DNA from: Streptomyces sp. NBC_00353
GTDB lineage: Bacteria; Actinomycetota; Actinomycetes; Streptomycetales; Streptomycetaceae
Direction: 5' to 3'
Assembly (NCBI RefSeq): GCF_036108815.1
Contig: NZ_CP107985.1
Location: 4,526,001-4,590,000 of the forward strand
DNA length: 64,000 nucleotides
This document shows, in pieces, positions 60,369 through 64,000 of this stretch (within the stretch, counting starts at the first letter, position 1; every line of letters starts with the position of its first letter). The notes beneath the pieces are model-generated. The model was not told the DNA's origin. It saw only the letters and a program-made list of their open reading frames with translations, and ran no database searches. A program made the position numbers and the translations under genes.

Positions 60369-62366
60369 TCAGTCCTTGGGCTTGAACGTGGCGAAGGCCG
60401 TCTCGCGCAGTGTCCGGCACTCCTTGCTGTTCCACTCGCTCGCCTTGCAGCTGATCATGATCGAGTAGCCGTGCGTGTCGTCGGCCCGGAAACCACGGTT
60501 CAGTACCCGGATCCGCTGGCCCTGCTGCGTACGCTCGAACTCCCAGTCGGCTACGGTCGGGTAGCCGTTGAACTCGACCTTCCTTATCCCGAGGTGCCGG
60601 TAGCCGTCGCTGCTGGCCGCGACCGCGCTCCTCGCGGCGTTCCAGGCGGCAGCGGCATCCTTCCCGGGAGAGCTGTTGTAGTCGATCTGGACGCGCGGGA
60701 ATCCACCGCCGACGGCGTAGATCTGGCCCGAGTTACTGCCCGCGATCTTGTAGCGCGTGAAGTTCTTGGGCATCGCCATCGTGAAGTGGAACTGCTTGTT
60801 GGTGACCGTTCTGTACCCGTCGGGCAACGCGTCGCCGGCCTTCGAACTCCCGGTCCCGGAGTCGTCCGACCCCTTGCCCGAGTCGTCGTCCTTGTCCTTG
60901 CCCTTGCCCTCGCCCTTACCCTCGCCCTGATCGTTGCTCGGTTCCTGGCCCTGGTCCTTGCCGCTTGCGTCGCCCTCGTCCGTGTCGGCGGAGGAGCCGG
61001 CCGCCGAGGCGGAGGTGCCGCCCTTGCCGGAACCGCTGCTCCCGCTGCTCTTGTCACCCCCGCCCAGCGTGAGTGCAAGGACCGTGCCGAGCACGGCGAG
61101 CGCGACGACGACCGCAATGATCACCAGGGTGCGGCGGGGCACCACGTCCGTGATGGACGCCCGTACCGGCGCGTTCGACGACCCGCCCGGACGCTGCGGG
61201 GGTACGCCACCGACGGCGGAGGCCGGCGAAGCCGTGGGCCGGGCCGGAGCCGAAGGAGCGGTCCGCGGCGCAGTCGAAGCGGCAGAAGCGGAAGCAGTGG
61301 TCGTCGAGGCGGCAACAGCCACACCCGCACCGGCGCCCGGCGCCGCCTTCGCGTTCCGCACGGAACGCAGCGCGCCGCGCAGGCGGTCACGCGCACCCTC
61401 CCCGGCCTCCGCGAGCTTCGAAGCCCCCTTGGTGCGGGGGGCGGCGACGCGGCCGGGCAGCGCCATCACCTGGGTGGAGTCGGCCGGCGGGGGGACCACA
61501 GGGGCGGGCTTGTCGGCTGCGTGGATCACATCGTTGAGCAGGGCCCGCGCACCCGCGTCGTCGAGCCGCTGCTCCGGGTCCCTGGCGAGCAGACCGTAGA
61601 TGACCTCCTCCAGCGGACCCGCGTTCTTCGGCGGGTCGAGCGGCTCGGTCATCACCGCGGTCAGGGTCGCGATGGCCGACCCCTTGTCGTACGGCGGGCA
61701 GCCCTCGACGCTCGCGTACAGCAGTCCGCCGAGCGACCACAGGTCGGCGGGTGGTCCGGGCTTGTGCCCGCGGGCGCGTTCCGGCGAGATGTACGAGGGG
61801 GCACCGACAAGCATGCCCGTCGAGGTGACGGACGGGTCGCCCTCGACCTGTGCGATGCCGAAGTCGGTCAGGACGACCCGGCCGTCCTCGGAGATCAGCA
61901 CGTTGGACGGCTTCACATCGCGGTGCAGAATGCCCTCGCGGTGCGCCAGACGCAGCACGTCAAGGATGGCCAGGCCGACCTCGGCCGCGCGCTTCGGCGT
62001 CAGCACACCGTCCTCGCGCACCACCTCGGCAAGCGACTTGCCCTCGATGAGTTCCATCACGATCCACGGCCGGTCGTCCTCGTCGACCACGTCGTAGACC
62101 GTCACCGCACCGTTGTTGCGGATCCTGGCGATCGCCTTCGCCTCGCGCAGTGTGCGAGTGATCAGCCGGCGCTTCTCGTCGTCATCGATGGCCGACGGGA
62201 ACCGCAGCTCCTTGACCGCCACCGTGCGGCCCAGCGTCTCGTCGACGGCACGCCAGACCGTGCCCATACCGCCCCGGCCCAGCACCTCCCCGAGCCGGTA
62301 CCTACCCGCAAGGAGACGTCCATCCGTGTCCCGTTGGGGCTCCCGTGCCTGCTCCGCCTCCGACAT
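60369..62366 (-). CDS. Membrane serine/threonine protein kinase
   Basis: 665 residues. The kinase domain is intact: GRGGMGTVW, K52 in VAVKEL, HRDVKPSN (D149) and DFG at 167-169. A Pro/Ala/Thr-rich juxtamembrane region, one transmembrane helix (VIIAVVVALAVLGTVLALTL), a long Ser/Gly/Lys/Asp linker and a C-terminal ectodomain with FHFTMAMPKNF, VADWEFERTQQG and ETAFATF follow. No PASTA repeats are present, so it is unlike PknB. It is first of three kinase-like genes on this strand. GAGGGGAC precedes the ATG. Confidence 0.93.
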   Translation of the reverse strand: MSEAEQAREPQRDTDGRLLAGRYRLGEVLGRGGMGTVWRAVDETLGRTVAVKELRFPSAIDDDEKRRLITRTLREAKAIARIRNNGAVTVYDVVDEDDRPWIVMELIEGKSLAEVVREDGVLTPKRAAEVGLAILDVLRLAHREGILHRDVKPSNVLISEDGRVVLTDFGIAQVEGDPSVTSTGMLVGAPSYISPERARGHKPGPPADLWSLGGLLYASVEGCPPYDKGSAIATLTAVMTEPLDPPKNAGPLEEVIYGLLARDPEQRLDDAGARALLNDVIHAADKPAPVVPPPADSTQVMALPGRVAAPRTKGASKLAEAGEGARDRLRGALRSVRNAKAAPGAGAGVAVAASTTTASASAASTAPRTAPSAPARPTASPASAVGGVPPQRPGGSSNAPVRASITDVVPRRTLVIIAVVVALAVLGTVLALTLGGGDKSSGSSGSGKGGTSASAAGSSADTDEGDASGKDQGQEPSNDQGEGKGEGKGKDKDDDSGKGSDDSGTGSSKAGDALPDGYRTVTNKQFHFTMAMPKNFTRYKIAGSNSGQIYAVGGGFPRVQIDYNSSPGKDAAAAWNAARSAVAASSDGYRHLGIRKVEFNGYPTVADWEFERTQQGQRIRVLNRGFRADDTHGYSIMISCKASEWNSKECRTLRETAFATFKPKD

Positions 62367-62485
62367 GCGTCCCCTCTGCGATCAACCCGCCCTGGCAGAG
62401 CGTTCATTGTCCCTCACCCCGGGACCGGTCATGGTGCCGGGTCCGTGGTCCGTCATGATGTGGCCGGAGGAAGGGACTCCCCGCC

Positions 62486-63643
62486 ATGCCGATAATCAGG
62501 TCGCTGCTCATCACCCCGTTGGTGATAACGCTGCTCGGCCTCGGAACGGCGAGCCTGCCCAGCGAACCACATCTGACTCCCGCAGCCTCCTACCTTCCCC
62601 GGCTCGTCGCCCAGGGCGGTGCTCCGACCGCGGCCCTTCTGGCCCATCGGGCCTCCACCGCCCCGTACGACACCTACCGGTCGACAGGCCCCGGCATCCG
62701 GCGGCAGGACCGGTTCCGGGCAGGCAGCATCACCAAGACCTTTGTCGCCACGGTCGTCCTCCAACTCGCCCGGGAGGACAGGCTGCAGCTGTCGGACACC
62801 GTGGACCGGCATCTGGCAGGACTGGTCCGCGGACACGGCAACGACGGCCGCCGCATCACCCTGCGCGCCCTGCTCACCCACACCAGCGGCCTGTACAACT
62901 ACACGGCCGACACGGACGCCCACCCCGTCACCGCCACCGACGCCGTCCGTGTGGCCATCGCTCACCGTCCCACGAGCACCACCGGCGGTTTCGCCTACTC
63001 CAACACCAATTACGTCCTGCTCGGCCTCGTCGTTCAGCACGTCACCGGACACAGCTACGCCACCGAGATCCGCCGCCGCATCATCAACCCCCTCCATCTC
63101 ACCGGCACGTCGCTCCCCGGCGCCCGCACCGGGCTCCCCGCACCACACGGCCGCGGCTACTCCCGTGACCCGGCCGACGGCAGCCTCCGCGATGTCACCG
63201 TCCTCGACCCGCGCACCGCGGGCGCCGCGGGCGAGCTCATCTCCACACTCGCCGATCTGAACCGCTTCTACGCTGCCCTGCTGGGCGGGCGCCTGCTCCC
63301 GCCCGCCCAGCTCCACACCCTGCTGAACACCGGTACGGCGGACGGGATCTATGGCATGGGCATCTATCCGCAGAGGCTCTCCTGCGGTATCACCGTCTGG
63401 GGCCATAACGGCCATATAGCGGGCAGTTATGTCCGCACGGCCGCCACCCGCGACGGCCGGCACACCCTGACGTTCCGCATCAACACGGACAGCCTGTCCG
63501 ATGCGACGCTCGAACCGGCCCTTCTCGACGCCGAATTCTGCCGACCTCACCAGGGGCTGTCCGGCGCGTCACGGCCGGGCCGCGGACCGGCTCAGATCGG
63601 CACGATGTCCGGTGCCCCGAGCCGCGCCGCATCCGCCGTCTGA
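62486..63643 (+). CDS. Serine hydrolase of the beta-lactamase/DD-peptidase family
   Basis: 385 residues with an N-terminal hydrophobic export segment. Catalytic motifs are SITK (SxxK), YSN (YxN) in GFAYSNTNYV and HNG (HxG) in WGHNGHIAG, so the active site is complete. Members are DD-carboxypeptidases, esterases or penicillin-binding-like proteins; the substrate is not resolved. The last 45 residues are low-complexity and run over the 3' end of glpD by 52 bases antisense. It is divergent from the kinase gene. Confidence 0.9.
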   Translation: MPIIRSLLITPLVITLLGLGTASLPSEPHLTPAASYLPRLVAQGGAPTAALLAHRASTAPYDTYRSTGPGIRRQDRFRAGSITKTFVATVVLQLAREDRLQLSDTVDRHLAGLVRGHGNDGRRITLRALLTHTSGLYNYTADTDAHPVTATDAVRVAIAHRPTSTTGGFAYSNTNYVLLGLVVQHVTGHSYATEIRRRIINPLHLTGTSLPGARTGLPAPHGRGYSRDPADGSLRDVTVLDPRTAGAAGELISTLADLNRFYAALLGGRLLPPAQLHTLLNTGTADGIYGMGIYPQRLSCGITVWGHNGHIAGSYVRTAATRDGRHTLTFRINTDSLSDATLEPALLDAEFCRPHQGLSGASRPGRGPAQIGTMSGAPSRAASAV

Positions 63644-64000
63644 TCGTCCGGCTGGCGCTGCGACTCCCGCTCCGCCTGCACCCGCTTCTCGTAGTGCTCC
63701 ACCTCCCGCTCGATCTGGCTCTTGTTCCACCCCAGCACCGGCCCCATCAGCTCCGCGCAGAGCCTCGCGCTGCGGATGCCCCGGTCGAAGGTCTCGATGG
63801 AGATCCGGGTCCGCCGCGTCAGTACGTCGTCGAGATGGCGGGCCCCCTCGTGCGAGGCGGCGTAGACGATCTCGGCCTTCAGGTAGTCGTCCGCCGCGGG
63901 CAGCGGCTCGCCGAGCGAAGGGTCGGCGACGATCAGATCGAGGATCTCCTCGGTCATGGATCCGAACCGGTTCAACAGATGCTCCACTCGGGCGACATGG
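63592..64000 (-). CDS. glpD: Glycerol-3-phosphate dehydrogenase, C-terminal part (5' end outside window)
   Basis: About 136 C-terminal residues are visible, and the frame is open to the right edge with no start, so the N-terminal FAD domain lies beyond the window. The HVARVEHLLNRFGS and AASHEGARHLDDVLTRRTRI segments are the conserved C-terminal domain of GlpD. It oxidises glycerol-3-phosphate to DHAP with FAD at the membrane. It converges on the serine hydrolase gene with overlapping stops. Confidence 0.88.
   Translation of the reverse strand, partial: HVARVEHLLNRFGSMTEEILDLIVADPSLGEPLPAADDYLKAEIVYAASHEGARHLDDVLTRRTRISIETFDRGIRSARLCAELMGPVLGWNKSQIEREVEHYEKRVQAERESQRQPDDQTADAARLGAPDIVPI

Noticed and set aside
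63592..63987. Start codon (GTG) at 63987 for the glpD fragment
   Set aside because: The frame is open upstream and conserved GlpD residues continue past it, so it is an internal valine.

Overview
The window is high-GC actinobacterial chromosome. Codon use, GTG starts, strong GC-rich hairpin terminators, a LAxTG wall-sorting signal, NlpC/P60 hydrolases under a ydaO-type leader, PASTA-less serine/threonine kinases and the gene neighbourhood (mdh, folD, purN/purH, sucCD, pcrA, guaA) all point to Streptomyces or a close relative. It looks like core chromosome. I see no insertion sequence, prophage, CRISPR array, rRNA, complete tRNA or natural-product cluster.

Layout. 1-4 kb: 5' part of a MocR/PdxR regulator divergent from a carboxymuconolactone decarboxylase-like gene, a PEP mutase/isocitrate lyase-like gene and a B12-binding radical SAM gene. 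4-13 kb: TCA and one-carbon/purine genes: mdh, a dimer-type NADP isocitrate dehydrogenase, folD plus a DUF3017 membrane protein, then purN-purH. FolD supplies the 10-formyl-THF that PurN and PurH consume. 13-19 kb: membrane proteins, a membrane-anchored sigma-like protein and sucC-sucD. 19-22 kb: two secreted Ala-rich proteins, one built from 11-residue repeats.

22-30 kb: a bidirectional five-gene module. SWIM zinc finger and DUF5691 genes run rightward; MoxR AAA ATPase, DUF5682 and VWA genes run leftward with 4-base overlaps. They share a control region holding a perfect 12-bp inverted repeat. This is the best candidate here for a poorly described system. 30-40 kb: an IcmB-like B12 subunit, a lipase-like hydrolase, an M23 peptidase, the PcrA helicase, and two paralogous NlpC/P60 wall hydrolases, the first behind a clear cyclic-di-AMP (ydaO) riboswitch. 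40-45 kb: a LiaFSR-like envelope-stress set (response regulator, PspC-histidine kinase, divergent PspC-LiaF-like protein) and DoxX. 45-52 kb: a TIG-like membrane protein, class II aldolase, methyltransferase, guaA, chorismate mutase behind what reads as a Phe/Tyr transcription attenuator, a gene-free 0.8-kb stretch, and a sortase substrate. 52-64 kb: GMC oxidoreductase, succinate-semialdehyde dehydrogenase, three kinase-like genes with related ectodomains (one a pseudokinase), a serine hydrolase and the 3' end of glpD.

Regulatory themes seen in the sequence: TamR-like palindromes before both mdh and icd, Crp-like GTG-N6-GTCAC boxes before sucCD and the sortase substrate, and tandem TGATCA-centred palindromes before the succinate-semialdehyde dehydrogenase gene. 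All regulator assignments are inference from motif shape.
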